Part shown: piece after piece, positions 10,311-22,030 of the stretch
Position numbering within the stretch: position 1 is the stretch's first letter
Layout of the letters: the number at the start of each line of letters is the position of its first letter
Assembly: GCA_037976565.1 (NCBI GenBank)
Contig: CP137683.1
Span: 6,302,321-6,366,320 of the forward strand
Source of the DNA: Mesocentrotus franciscanus
Lineage: Eukaryota; Echinodermata; Echinoidea; Camarodonta; Strongylocentrotidae
Length of the DNA stretch: 64,000 nt
Direction of reading: 5' to 3'
The notes under the pieces: model-generated
Seen by the model: only the letters and a program-made list of their open reading frames with translations
Told to the model about the DNA's origin: nothing
The model's database searches: none
Made by a program: the position numbers and the translations under genes

Positions 10311-11989
10311 CAGGCTCGGATCCAGGATTTCTTAGGGGGGGGGGCCCAAATTTGAAATTATGCGAGCCAAATATTGGTACGTAACGGTGACCAGCAGTGG
10401 CCCTAGGTGGGGTCCAGGGGGCAGAGCCCTCGAAAGCTCAGGGGTTTTAGGCATTTAATTACGGTCAGATGAGCTAGCTTTCTTATTTTGGGCACTGGCA
10501 GGTCACTAATTGGTGTGGGGTCCAGGGGGCGGAGCCCCCGGAAGCTCAGGGGTTTTAGGCAATAAATTACGGTCAGATGAGCATCCAGGGGACCGCCTTA
10601 TAGGGCCATTGAGTGGGTCCAGGGGGCGGAGCCCCCAGAAGATCAGGGGCTTTAGGCATTTAATTACGGTCAGATGAACATATTGTGATACCTTATTTGT
10701 GACACTGGCAGGACACTATTTGGCGTGAGGTCCAGGGGGCGGAGCCCCCAAAAGCTCAGGGGTTTTAGGCATTATATCGTCAGATAAGCATCCAGGGGTC
10801 CGCCTTAGGGCCCTAGGTAGGGTCCAGGAGGAAGAGCCACCTGAAGTTCAGGGGTTTTAGGCATTTAATTACGGTCAGATGAGCATATTTTGATACCTTA
10901 TTTGTGACACTGGCAGGTCACTAATTGGCGTGGGGTCCAGGGGGTGGAGCCCCCAGAAGCTCAGGGGTTTTAGGCATTTAATCACGGTCAGATGATCATA
11001 TTTTAAACCTCATTATTTTGTGACACTGGCAGGTCACTATTCTTCCTTTCTTTCTCTCTTTCTTTCTATTTCTCTTTAATATACTTTCAGTTCACAAAAA
11101 GTGTGTGTGTTTGGGAGCCCCCGAGCCCCGCCGTTCCGCAGGCCCTGACATGTAGGTCTCTAAATAAGCATATTTCTTGCCTGACTGTAAATTTAGGAAT
11201 TTGTCATTTTCCACCAAATGCATAAGAAAGTATAATTTACTAAAAAGTGAAGACAAATCTCGGAAAATTATGTCATTTCAGCAACATTTGTAAATCACCG
11301 GTATCGAATTAGAAATAAACCACGTTTGAATTTTATTTGGGGGCAGCTCCCCCAAGCCCCAAGCCCCAAGCCCCGTCAGTACACCATTGCCCCCGATCTA
11401 CACCTTGTTGGCGGGAAAAATCGCAACTAATCCCCTACCTTCCTTCTTTCTCTTTTTTTTCTTTCCCTTCCCTTCCTTCTCTCTTTTTAGGTTTCCTGGG
11501 GGAAGGAGGCAAGGGCCTTTCGGCCGATCCCGCACGTTGTCGGCGGATAATCGCAATTGATCTCGATCCCCTTCTTTCCACCCTTTCTTTTCTTCTTCCT
11601 CTTTTTGTACGCTTTTGGCTCTCCTCTTTCCCTTTCCTTCCTTCTCTCTTTTTTTTGGCGGGGCGGGGGGCAAGGTCCTGGGCCCCCTCGATTCACAACT
11701 TGTTGGCGAGAAAATTGCAACTGATATCCCCTTCTTTTCCTTTCTTCCTCTTTTTCTTTCTCTTTATCTCCTCTTTTCCTTTTTTCTTTCCCTTTCCTTC
11801 CTTCTCTCTAATTTTGTTGATGGGGGGCGGCAACAGCCTAGGAGGCAAGGCCCTTTCGGCTCCCCCGATCTGCTTCTTTACCCCCTTTTCTTTTCTTCTT
11901 CCTCTTCTTTCTTTCCCTTTCTCTCCTCTTTTTTTTTTTTTTTTTTGCTGGGGCAAGGCCCCCTGGCCCCCCCTCTGGATCCGCGCCTG
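10311..11989 (-). mobile_element. non-autonomous hAT-like element, copy 1 (inverted relative to copies 2-4)
   Basis: Ends are CAGGCTCGGATCCAGG and CTGGATCCGCGCCTG, inverted copies of one terminus. Interior, read on minus: poly-purine tracts alternating with ATCAGTTGCGATTTTCCCGC modules, then several modules of about 105-130 bases carrying GGGGCTCCGCCCC and CCTAAAACCCCTGAGCTTC. The 8-bp flanks TAATAGAA and GGTTAGAA match at 5 of 8. Open frames across the pyrimidine tracts are low-complexity artefacts. No transposase. Confidence 0.75.
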
Positions 11990-12137
11990 GGTTAGAATGT
12001 CATTGCCATAGGTCAATATTTTCAGAGGTTAATATTTCAGAGGTAAAAATGCCAGAGGTAAAAAAATGTAGGCCTACATTATACCAGAAATGTATACATC
12101 GATTCGGCTATAAGGCTTTTGGCCAGCCGGGAATTTC

Positions 12138-13075
12138 TGATGTAATTCTTCATAGGTTGCCTTCTTAGTTTTTCATTTCTTGATGAATAAATCGAATGTA
12201 CCATGCACTCTTTTCGACGCACCTGTAAAACTATGGATCTTCAGTGACTGGTCCCTCAGAAACTAGTGCTGAGCCAGTCACTGGGAATTTATGATTTCAA
12301 CTGAAGCCTCTCAGTGCAACGTTCATTTGATTTTTATTCAAATTTCATTTGGAAACCTTCCATATTTGATCAACATGGTGTGATGGCATATGAGCTATGG
12401 TTGGAGCGATGGATGCGGTTAACAGCGTTGGTGTATTTTGTGGATTTATCATATTCATATTCTGAATATTGGCAGCGAATTGAATCATATTGAAAAGGAT
12501 GCACTTCATAGTTGTACACGATAAGTCTTAGTTGACATATTCTCTCTCTCTCTCTCTCTCTCTCCCTCTCTCTCTCTCTCTCTTTCTCTCTAACTTGCAT
12601 AAAGAAAATATGAATATATTAATCTTTGGTCTTGATTAAGACAAATTGAACATTTTATCAGTATTGAACAGGGAGAAAGAAATGGGAAGGAAATTAAACA
12701 AAACGAACATTTAAGATACCTACTACATGTTTATTCGTGATGGATACGAATGCAGGTATATTAAAATGTGAAATAATTAATTATAGAGCGATGATACATA
12801 AATTCTTTGACGTTGATTGATTCGTTCAAATTTACATGAATGTGGTCATGACTTGTCGGTTACGAACGGCAGGCTTCGATATCTACTCAATCTATCTAAT
12901 AATAAGAAATCTAGCTGTAGTAAATACCAGGCAAAGAAAAAAGGGAAAAGCCAGAATGATGACATTGACGATGATTGAAAGTTTGGATAAAAATAATCAA
13001 ACAATGTCTTCTGAGGTCATATTTATTGCAATTTTAGAAAGCTCTATCTACCACCGTGACCGTGTTGTTGATCAC
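12138..13075. repeat. duplicated block, copy 1
   Basis: Matches 13948-14755 with scattered indels. Shared segments include CTTTTCGACGCACCTG and AACAGCGTTGGTGTATT. This copy has a (CT)n expansion at 12541-12593 that is missing from the other. No gene recognised. Confidence 0.7.
12541..12593. repeat. (CT)n microsatellite
   Basis: Nearly pure CT repeat inside duplicated block copy 1. Confidence 0.95.
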
Positions 13076-13539
13076 TATTATCATTTTTAAACGTGTGTGT
13101 GTGGATCTCTGTAAGGTATAATTATTATACATTTTTAAAGTGGGGAGGGGGTAAGGGAGTGAGTGAGACAAGCTAGAAGGGGAAGGGAACCTTACATCTC
13201 TCGTCTCATTTTATTCCTTTTTAAAAATTGTCATTTCAAATACGATTTAGGTTACTTTCTTTTCTTAACGACTATATGATTGTATGATATAGTTTTTTTC
13301 ACAATAACGGAAGTAAGCTTTGTCTATATTCTAATAGAAATGTAATAAGAAATCATTTTGGAAGTAGGACCTACTGTGCATTTAAACATATATCAAATAT
13401 AAGCAATTACTTTCATACATTGTATTGATAAAGATATGAGTATTATATATTATTTTCTATTTTATATGTACCCGTATATTATGTTTCACTCAATCATTGA
13501 GTAATGAATGTAAATATGTATTGAAATTATGGAAATGAA

Positions 13540-13688
13540 AACCTCGCTTGAGGATAAGATAATTTTTGTTTGTTATATGTACCCTCGATACCATTGTAAA
13601 CACATACCTTTGAGCTTTTTAGCTCCATCATGTACATTATTGTATTCTATATTTTGCGATATAAACCTTGAATTGAATTGAATTGAAT
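13540..13688 (+). mobile_element. LINE 3' tail
   Basis: Ends in GATATAAACCTTGAATTGAA repeated, the short tandem tail typical of CR1-like LINE 3' ends. No reverse-transcriptase frame is retained. Confidence 0.45.
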
Positions 13689-13947
13689 AATAATTGTGTT
13701 AATAGTAGTAGTAATACAATTTTGCGCTATTTTGTATCTTAATAATGCAATTAATGTATTCGAGTTTTAGTTGTTGAGAGAAAGAAAGAATAAAATCAAA
13801 TAATATTCACAATCAACAACAACAACAAAATTAACCCTCCCCCGACAACAAAAATCACCTGCCACTGTGGAATGGGCAACTCTTTTCGCAAGCATGTGTG
13901 TGTGGGTTTATGTTTGTGTATTTTGGACAAAGGTGTGAATTGAAACT

Positions 13948-14755
13948 TGATTCCTGATGTAATTCTTTATATATAGTTTACATTCTTGATTTTTTTCATT
14001 TCTTGATGAAGCTAGGATATAAATCGAATGTGCCACGCACTCTTTTCGACGCACCTGCAACAGTATGGATCTTAAATGACTGGTCCTTCAGAAACTAGAT
14101 GCGATAGATCTGAGTAGATCCCGAAGCCTGCCGTTCGTAACCGACAAGTATCCGCATTCATGTAAAATTGAATAAAGTATTCAACAACATGCTGGTGCGA
14201 TAGATGCAGTAAACAGCGTTGGTGTATTATGCGGATTTATCATATTCTTAATCTGAATATTGGCATCGAATTGAATCATATTGAAAAGGACATAACGAAA
14301 CTATGAATATATTAATCTTTGGCTTTGATTAAGACAAATTGAACATTTTATCAGTATTGAACAGGGAGAAAGAAATGGGAAGGAAATTTAACAAAACGAA
14401 CGTATCAGATAACTACTACATGTTCATTCGTGATGGATACGAATGCAGGTAAATTAAAATGTAAAATAATTAATTATAGAGCGATGATACATCAATTCTT
14501 TGACGTTGATTGATTCGTTCAAATTTACATGAATGTGGTGACTTGTCGGTTATGAACGGCAGGCTTCGATATCTACTCAATCTATCAAACAATACGAAAT
14601 CTAGCTGTAGTAAATACACAAACACGAAAGTAAAAAAGGGAGATGTCAGAGTGATGATATTGACGATGATTAAAAGTTTGGATACAAAATAATCAAACAA
14701 TATGTTCTGAGGTCATATTTCTTGGAATATCCACCAGCATGTTGTTGAACACTAT
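13948..14755. repeat. duplicated block, copy 2
   Basis: Second copy of the 12.1-13.1 kb block in the same orientation, about 1.8 kb downstream, with a LINE tail between them. A short inverted copy of its GCCTGCCGTTCGTAACCGAC segment lies at about 14125-14150. Confidence 0.7.
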
Positions 14756-15397
14756 GTTCAATTTAACATGAATGCGGTGACTTGTTGGTTAGTAGCAGAT
14801 GATCATGGCAGGCTGTAATATTCTATAAAACTAGAAGCTATCTAGACAGTACTTCAACAGAAAGCTGGATAGAGACACTCCGTTACATCAAGCTGCCAGA
14901 AAGTATATCATCATCTCACAGAATTCTGCTCGAATACCGCATCGAAATCAGGTAGGCCCTACAGCCCTTACGTTATGCCTGTAGCACTTGAGACGTCTTT
15001 CTGATTGCATCAGTTTGTAATTGTATTAATAATGATATCGATTAGTTAGGAGCGCTAAAACAAAAAGTACTTTTTCGCTTACCAAGTAACATAATGTGCA
15101 GAGAGAAACTTAAAACTCATGAATAGGTAAATCATACTTTATTACTGAGGAAAGAAGTATTTTTAAGGGATCTTTTGAAAGTGGTAAGACAGGTTAATTC
15201 TCTGATGGAAAGTGGGATGTTTTCGAAGCAGCCACTGTAAAACGTTATTCGGTATAGTTTAGGGTCTGGATTTGGGAATAATTAGTGTAAATTCAGTTGT
15301 AGAGCGTAGGTCTGCATTTCTCCAGACATTTCTTCGCCTCTTGTGCAGCGGGCTGTTAGTGCACATTAATCAGGAGCTTTGCTTTGGCAACTCTGAT

Positions 15398-15530
15398 GGG
15401 TGAGATGGCCCAGTGATCTCGTAACCGGGAGGGCGCTAGGTGTCCTTTGGTAAGGCATTAATCCTCATTACTCATACTGACTTATTACACTGACTCATTA
15501 CTCACACTGACTTACATCTACCTTCCTAAA
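15398..15530. repeat. possible SINE remnant
   Basis: GATGGCCCAGTGATCTCGTAA followed by CCTTTGGTAAGGCATTAATCC resembles the body of tRNA-derived SINEs seen in marine invertebrates. Boundaries are unclear. Confidence 0.3.
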
Positions 15531-15689
15531 GTTGTCATCACTGATACAAAAATTGGCAACACTGTAACGTATCTTGCGACCCCCTCTCCAATCTTTCATT
15601 TTCTCAGTTGTTGATGACGGAATAGATTGGTTTCATACATTTCTGGATGTATAAAACCAATTTGCAATAATTATATTTAGGGTGAATGT

Positions 15690-15960
15690 ATGATTGAACA
15701 TTTTTTAATGGAATTTATTAGCTTTTAAAGTTTTTTAGTACAGGGCAAATGGGTGATGACCTCACAACATATGTCACAGAGTTGCCAATTTGCACGGTGT
15801 TTGATTGCATCTCCAACAACTCATAACTTTCTTATTTTTAATCGGTTTTTGCTCAAACTTTCACTGACCCGTTCCTCTCATTCTTCTGTTTTCATAAAAA
15901 TCATATCAATATCAGGGTGGACTTCCCTTTCAGCAAATTGTGTAAAATGTTACAAATAGG
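15690..15960. repeat. dispersed repeat family R1, copy 1
   Basis: Shares GGGTGAAT, TTTTAGTACAGG, ATATGTCACAGAGTT and TAACTTTCTTA with 38075-38330 in the same order. A more diverged relative is at about 47990-48230. No coding content; family not recognised. Confidence 0.55.
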
Positions 15961-16214
15961 AGGTTAAAAAAAACCATACATGTTTGTTGGGAATACTTCA
16001 TACCAACACTAGGTAATGTTTACCCAATTTCGGATACATTTTACCAAACAAACATGCTCGAATTATAATGGCTCATACCCAAGCCTGATTTTGAAACAGT
16101 TAGTATTATGAAAGTAATTAATAATTTGGGAAGGTAAGTTTAAAGATAATCTTGAGTTCCGGTAAATATAGAAACTAGATTCTCACAGAATCCAACGAAA
16201 CGTACACATACACA

Positions 16215-16366
16215 TCTTTCCGATGCCCTACTTTGGGCTCTGGGCTGATCGGGCATACGACTACGGACGACGCGACCGCAGCATTCACGTGCGTGCAACA
16301 TACGGAAACGCTAGCGCGCGCTGACCATGTAGAGATTAAGCCGCTGTCTACCGTTAATCAAGTCCA
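16215..16366. repeat. 150-bp CpG-rich direct repeat, copy 1
   Basis: Nearly identical to 17282-17427 apart from one short indel and a few substitutions. Both contain CGACTACGGACGACGCGACC and ACGCTAGCGCGCGCTGA. Unusually rich in CpG for this region. A LINE fragment starts within a few bases of its right end. Confidence 0.85.
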
Positions 16367-16368
16367 GA

Positions 16369-16930
16369 GAATACTATAAGACCATAGTACGCCCAACACT
16401 AGAATATTGCAATGCAGTCTGGAGACCAACTTACCTAAAGGACCAAGACTTATTGGAAAAGGTTCAGCAACGAGCTACACGACTCATCCCAGATGTGAAA
16501 CATCTAAGCTATACGAAGACAGACTCAAGACACTCAAACTACCATCACTAGAGTACCGTAGACAGAGGGCTGATCTTCTTCAAATATACAAAATCATGCA
16601 TGGACTTGAGGCTGTAGAGAAGAATGACATGTTTGAAATCATTGAAGAATCCAGAACAAGAGGACACAGGCTCAAAATAAGGAAGCCCCACTGCAAATCT
16701 AAGCTGAGGCAGATGTCATTTTCAGTGCGGAGTATTAATAATTGGAATAACCTTCCTAAAATTGCTGTTAACGCCTCATCAATTAATAAGTTCAAGTCAG
16801 AACTTGAAAATCATTGGAAGCACCACCCGCTGAAATATTACCCATACCAACGCGAACCCAATGCAGTAAAGAGGGGCACATAAGCTGAAGCTTCAAGCCT
16901 CGACACCAAAGTAAACCAAAGTAAGTAAGT
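16369..16930 (+). pseudogene. 5'-truncated non-LTR retrotransposon, reverse transcriptase C-terminus
   Basis: Conceptual translation has VRPTLEYCNAVWRP, VQQRATRLIP, then after a frameshift near 16500 LPSLEYRRQRADLLQIYKI and SVRSINNWNNLP. This is the standard C-terminal region of non-LTR reverse transcriptases, including the WN-LP motif. The frame ends at 16883 and a GTAA repeat tail follows (about 16917-16934). The N-terminal domains are absent. Confidence 0.85.
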
Positions 16931-17281
16931 AAGATTACAAATAAATGACACGTGCAAAATAATTTTGGTAGAAAATGTATAGTGGCTGAGAAATGAGCAT
17001 ATGAAGATAACGAAATCTGCTGCAAGATAAACAATCCCGAATAAATCGTAGCAATTTTCTCTCAAAATACAATTCCCATACCTGAGCTCACGTACTGAGA
17101 TTAGCTTTAAGTAAGTATGAGTAATTAAGCACTATTGTCAGATCATTCATTAAATTACACTACATTACATTCTCCTACTTCCATTCTTTGAAAAAGAAAC
17201 TATATGCGTTGAATCTTTATCATTGTATTCTCAAGGAGGGTGGGGGTAAAGCCGTTAAGGGGAGTGCAGCATGACGAGACT

Positions 17282-17427
17282 GTCTTTCCGATGCCCTACT
17301 CTGGGCTGATCGGGCATACGACTACGGACGACGCGACCGCAGCATTCACGTGCGTGCAACATACGGAAACGCTAGCGCGCGCTGAGCATGTAGAGATTAA
17401 GCCGCTGTCTACCGTTAATCAAGTCCA
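17282..17427. repeat. 150-bp CpG-rich direct repeat, copy 2
   Basis: Second copy of the 16215-16366 repeat, same orientation, ending at the same base (TTAATCAAGTCCA) before the flanks diverge. Confidence 0.85.
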
Positions 17428-17884
17428 TTAATTCTTTTACGTACAGTTGTCCAAAAGAAGACGTAGATGGCGTTAACCAGTATTTGCCATGCTACACTCC
17501 CTTTATTAAAGTGCATGCACTGACAGCAGTGCAGAAAGGGGCGGGAACATCGTCTTTCAACAGGGCATTCAAAACATTCTCAGTTGTTTGATTGCAGAAA
17601 GCAGAGAATATGATTGAATGTAGACATTCTGAAGCCTTCCGCCTTGCATTCCTCACAGTAAACCGCAGTTCCCGTATTTTCTGGCAGCCTGTCGTCTCGA
17701 AGCCCGTTATTTTCGGCGCAAATTGTTCCTTCAGTTTCCGTTATAACTTTATATTGTTCGATTTCGGCTTTCTGTTCATTCTCGATGAGTGGTAAACGGA
17801 AAGCTTCAGTACGTCACTATTCTATGCTGACATTTTAAATTGTGTTGCAATGTCACTGCATGTAGCTTTGACCAAATGATCAAA
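17428..17884. other. intergenic, no gene seen
   Basis: No convincing coding region or RNA gene. The largest open frame here (about 67 codons) has no family features. Confidence 0.4.
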
Positions 17885-18715
17885 ATAATAATAAATAATA
17901 ATAACAACGTTTCTTATAAAGCGCTTACCACCGAAGTCTCTAAGCGCTATAACAAACAGAATAGACTGATAAACAATTACATATTAAACAAAACAAAAAA
18001 GTGCAAATAAACCTACAAATTACAATACATATGAAATACACATCAATGTGAACAGAGTAAGTTAATCATTAAAAGCAATTTTGAATAAATGTGTCTTAAG
18101 AGAAGTTTTGAATTGGCTAACAGTTTGACAGTTTTTTACATTTAACGGTAGTTTGTTCCAAAGTTCAGCAGAAGCTCTGGAAAAGAGCGATGGCCATAAG
18201 AAAGAGTTGATACAGAAGTAGACATTAGGTTTAACTGAGAAGATGACCGAAGATTACGTGAGGGTTTATACTCATGGATTAGTTCTTGCAGATAAATTGG
18301 TGCCAATTCATGAATGCATTTATAAGTTAAAACCAAGATTTTGTACATAATGCGGTACGTCACCGGCAACCAATGCAATGTACGTAGTCCTGGAGTTATG
18401 TGTTCACAAGAACGTGTTTGTGTTACTAGCCTGGCAGCAGAGTTTTGGATTCTCTGTAGTTTTGCTATTAACGAGTCCGGAAGGCCATAAAGAAGGCTAT
18501 TGCATTGATCAAGACGGCATGTAATAAATGCATGTATAAGCGTTTCAGTAGAGTTTTTATCAAGAAAATTTCTAATACGACCTATCTTGTACAAGGCATA
18601 TGAAGCTGAGCGACAAATATTTTTTATATATTCATCCATCCTAAGATCATTTTCAAAGATGACACCAAGGTTACGTGCACTTTTGACAGGTTGTATGGGA
18701 AATTAAATGTATTCC
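17885..18715 (-). pseudogene. CR1/L2-like LINE 3' fragment
   Basis: Read on minus, an intact frame from 18639 to 18142 encodes the reverse-transcriptase C-terminus: FITCRLDQCNSLLYGLP, LQRIQNSAARLVT and LRTLHWLPVTYRIMYKILVL, then SFPELLLNFGTNYR (normally W-LP-FR). It ends in a 3' UTR with AAGCGCTTTATAAG and an ATT-rich tail near 17885. These are standard CR1/L2-group features. Strongly 5'-truncated. Confidence 0.88.
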
Positions 18716-18737
18716 ATGTTTATTCTATTTTCCTTAG

Positions 18738-19328
18738 ACTTTGAAAATGGCGTCAAAAACCACGATTGCTCTCTACTTTCTGATTGCCTTGGCCGTGGCA
18801 GCAAGTGTTTTAGTTCAGGAAGATGGGACCGACAATATTTATTCCAATGCGTTGACTGACCAGTGTAAAGCAAGGCGTAAGTAATTTATTTCTAAACTAA
18901 CTAACTAAACGAATACGATTATAAAACAACCAACCTAAAGCAATTCCAATAGTCGTATGCTAACTAACTAAACGAATACGATTATAAAACAACCAACCTA
19001 AAGCAATTCCAATAGTCGTATGCTTGTGCGGTCACCTATTGAAATGTGCCAACATGGCAATAATGTTTTGACAAAGTCCGACCAGATTTGTAGAAAGTTT
19101 GCATTTTTAGAAAGATACTTTTTATCCATTTTTATCCTGGCCGATGATATTTCGTGATAATTTTAGTTACCAACCAAGTTTTGTTTGATTTGATATGATT
19201 TATTGATTTATTATCGTTTCGATTAATTGTTGTCTTTTATTTTTGTATTGCAGTGCGGAAATTGTGTAAGAAGGCAGCTCGGGATGCAAAGTGGACTAGT
19301 GAAGAATGGCGTGAATGTATAAACGGAG
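18738..19328 (+). CDS. small secreted Cys-containing protein, first two coding exons
   Basis: Exon A 18738-18876 (acceptor TTCCTTAG, ATG at 18747, donor GTAAGT) and exon B 19254-19328 (acceptor TTTGTATTGCAG, donor GTATGA); both donors follow phase 1. The joined peptide (68 full codons) starts MASKTTIALYFLIALAVAAS, a clear signal peptide. It continues with an acidic stretch (EDGTDN), then CKARLRKLCKKAARDAKW and EEWRECINGG. Cysteines at 40, 48 and 65 lie in a likely helical, basic region. The acceptor before the ATG implies an upstream non-coding exon. The 3' part is presumably in or beyond the gap at 19515. I do not recognise the family; a secreted defence peptide or venom-like fold would be guesswork. 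Confidence 0.6.
18897..19022. repeat. 63-bp unit, two tandem copies
   Basis: Two essentially identical units (AAACGAATACGATTATAAAA...) in the intron of the secreted-protein gene. The near-identity suggests a recent duplication or an assembly artefact. Confidence 0.9.
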
Positions 19329-19514
19329 GTATGAACAATATTTCCAAATCTAAAGAAAAATGCATAAGAAATAGAATGCTCATTCTATGAATGATAATAA
19401 TCCACCTCTCAATTTTCAATTCGACACCTCCATCACATAGTCATGAAAATGAGAAAAGTCAAGGAAGACAAACTTGAAAAGTCGGCAAGATAATATTTCT
19501 TTCGCTGTAATCTA

Positions 19515-20014
19515 NNNNNNNNNNNNNNNNNNNNNNNNNNNNNNNNNNNNNNNNNNNNNNNNNNNNNNNNNNNNNNNNNNNNNNNNNNNNNNNNNNNNNN
19601 NNNNNNNNNNNNNNNNNNNNNNNNNNNNNNNNNNNNNNNNNNNNNNNNNNNNNNNNNNNNNNNNNNNNNNNNNNNNNNNNNNNNNNNNNNNNNNNNNNNN
19701 NNNNNNNNNNNNNNNNNNNNNNNNNNNNNNNNNNNNNNNNNNNNNNNNNNNNNNNNNNNNNNNNNNNNNNNNNNNNNNNNNNNNNNNNNNNNNNNNNNNN
19801 NNNNNNNNNNNNNNNNNNNNNNNNNNNNNNNNNNNNNNNNNNNNNNNNNNNNNNNNNNNNNNNNNNNNNNNNNNNNNNNNNNNNNNNNNNNNNNNNNNNN
19901 NNNNNNNNNNNNNNNNNNNNNNNNNNNNNNNNNNNNNNNNNNNNNNNNNNNNNNNNNNNNNNNNNNNNNNNNNNNNNNNNNNNNNNNNNNNNNNNNNNNN
20001 NNNNNNNNNNNNNN
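19515..20014. other. assembly gap (500 N)
   Basis: Exactly 500 unknown bases, a conventional placeholder length, so the true size is unknown. It separates the secreted-protein exons from a satellite array. Confidence 1.
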
Positions 20015-20059
20015 TCGGTGGGGTACTTTGATTCAGCAGCGTTACGCCGCCGCCGCGTC

Positions 20060-22030
20060 ATATTCTTGTGTGCGCTCTATCTGCCACATTCCTGACGGAT
20101 TTCTTTCAAATTTTGTATGGAGTGTATCTTGGTATAATCTACACACCTATAACTTTTGGTGATGCTGCCTCAGTGTTCCGTCTTCTATAGGGTAAAAGGC
20201 CATATTTTTGTGGATGGTTTGTGTGCGCCTATAGGCCACATTTCTAATCTCAAGGGATTTTGTTCAAATTTTGAACAAAGGTGTATCTTGGTACAGATCT
20301 ACAAGCCTATAGATTTTGGTGATGCTGCCTCCAGTGTTTTCGTCTCTTTATAGGGTCAAAGGTCATATCTTGATAGATGTCTTGTGTGCATTCTATGCGG
20401 TCTAACTGCATCATTTCCGACGGATTTCTTTCAAATTTTGTATGGAGGTGTATCTTGGTATAATCTACACACCTCTAACTTTTGGTGATGCTGCCCTCAT
20501 TGTTCCGTCTTCTATAGGGTAAAAGCCCATATTTTTGTGGATGGTTTGTGTGCTCCATAGGCCACATTTCTCAATCTCAAGGGATTTTGTTCAAATTTTG
20601 AACAAAGGTGTATCTTGGTACGATCTACAAGCCTATAGAATTTTGCTGATGCTGCCTCCAGTGTTCCGTCTTTTATAGGGTCAAAGGTCATATTTTGATA
20701 GATATCTTGTGTGCACTCTAGTGTGTGGTCTAACTGCATCATTTCTTAACAGATTTCTTTCAAATTTTGTATGGAGGTGTATCTTGGTATAATCTACACA
20801 CCTCTAACTTTTGGTGATGCTGCCCCATTGTTCCGTCTTCTATAGGGTAAAAGCCCATATTTTTGTGGATGGTTTGTTTGCGCTCCATAGGCCACATTTC
20901 TCAATCTCAAGGGATTTTGTTCAAATTTTGAACAAAGGTGTATCTTGGTACGATCTACAAGCCTATAGATTTTGCTGATGCTGCCTCCAGTGTTCCGTCT
21001 TTTATAGGGTCAAATGTCATATTTTGATAGATATCTTGTGTGCACTCTAGTGTGTGGTCTAACTGCATCATTTCTTAACAGATTTCTTTCAAATTGAATA
21101 TGGAAGTGTATGTTGGTAAAATCTACGCACCTATAGTTTTTGGTGATGCTGCGAGTGTCCCGTGTTTTATAGGGTCAAAGGTCATATGTCTTTATGAGCT
21201 CTAAATGCCACATTTTTGACGGTTTCTTTCAAATTTTGTATGGAGATGTATCTTGGTACAATCTACTCATCTACACTTTTGGGCGATGCTGCCCTCATTG
21301 TTCCGTCTTTTATATGGTCAAAGGTCATATGTCTTTATGCGCTCTAAATGCCACATTTCTTGATGGATTTCTTTCAAATTTAGTATGGAGGTGTATCTTG
21401 GTATAATCTACACACCTCTAGCTTTTGGTGATGCTGCCCCATTGTTCCGTCTTCTATAGGGTAAAAGCCCATATTTTTGTGGATGGTTTGTGTGCGATCT
21501 ATAGGCCACATTTCTCAAGGGATTTTGTTCGAATTTTGAATGAAGATGTATCTTGGTACAATTTTGCTGATGCTGCCTGCTGCCTCCAGTGTTTTGTCTT
21601 TTATAGGGTCATAGGTCATATTTTGGTGGGTGTCTAGTGTGCGCTCTGCAGGTACATATTTCATGACGGATTTCTTTCAAATTTTCTTGGTACAATCTAC
21701 ACATCTACACTTTTGGGCAATGTTGCCCTCATTTTTCCGTCTTTTATATGGTAAAAGGTCATATGTCTTTTATGCACTCTAAATGCCACATTTCTTGACG
21801 GATTACTTTCAAATGTTGTATGGAGGTGTGTCTTAGTACAATCTACACATCTTTAGTGTTTGGTGATGCTGCCACCTGTGTTCCGTCTGTTATAGGGTCA
21901 AAGGTCATATTTTGGTCTTTTGTGCGCTCTAACTGCCACATTTCTTGAAAGATTTCTTTCAAATTTTCTACAGAGATGCATTATACTCTAATCTACACAC
22001 ATATTGGTTTGGTGATGCTTCTATCCTAGT
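20060..22030. repeat. satellite array with a two-unit higher-order period
   Basis: About 13 units of about 140-165 bases, each with GTATCTTGGTA, ATCTACA, GGTGATGCTGCC and TATAGGGT-AAAGG-CATAT. In the left half two unit types alternate (one with GTGGATGGTTTGTGTGCG, one with TTGATAGAT-TCTTGTGTGCA), giving a period of about 330. The right half is shorter and more diverged. It begins close to the gap, so the array may be longer. Confidence 0.9.

Noticed and set aside
11337..12011. 224-codon open frame on plus, overlapping open frames on minus
   Set aside because: Made of polypyrimidine/polypurine tracts inside a hAT-like element; Phe/Ser/Leu or Lys/Glu/Arg runs without domain features, in several frames at once.
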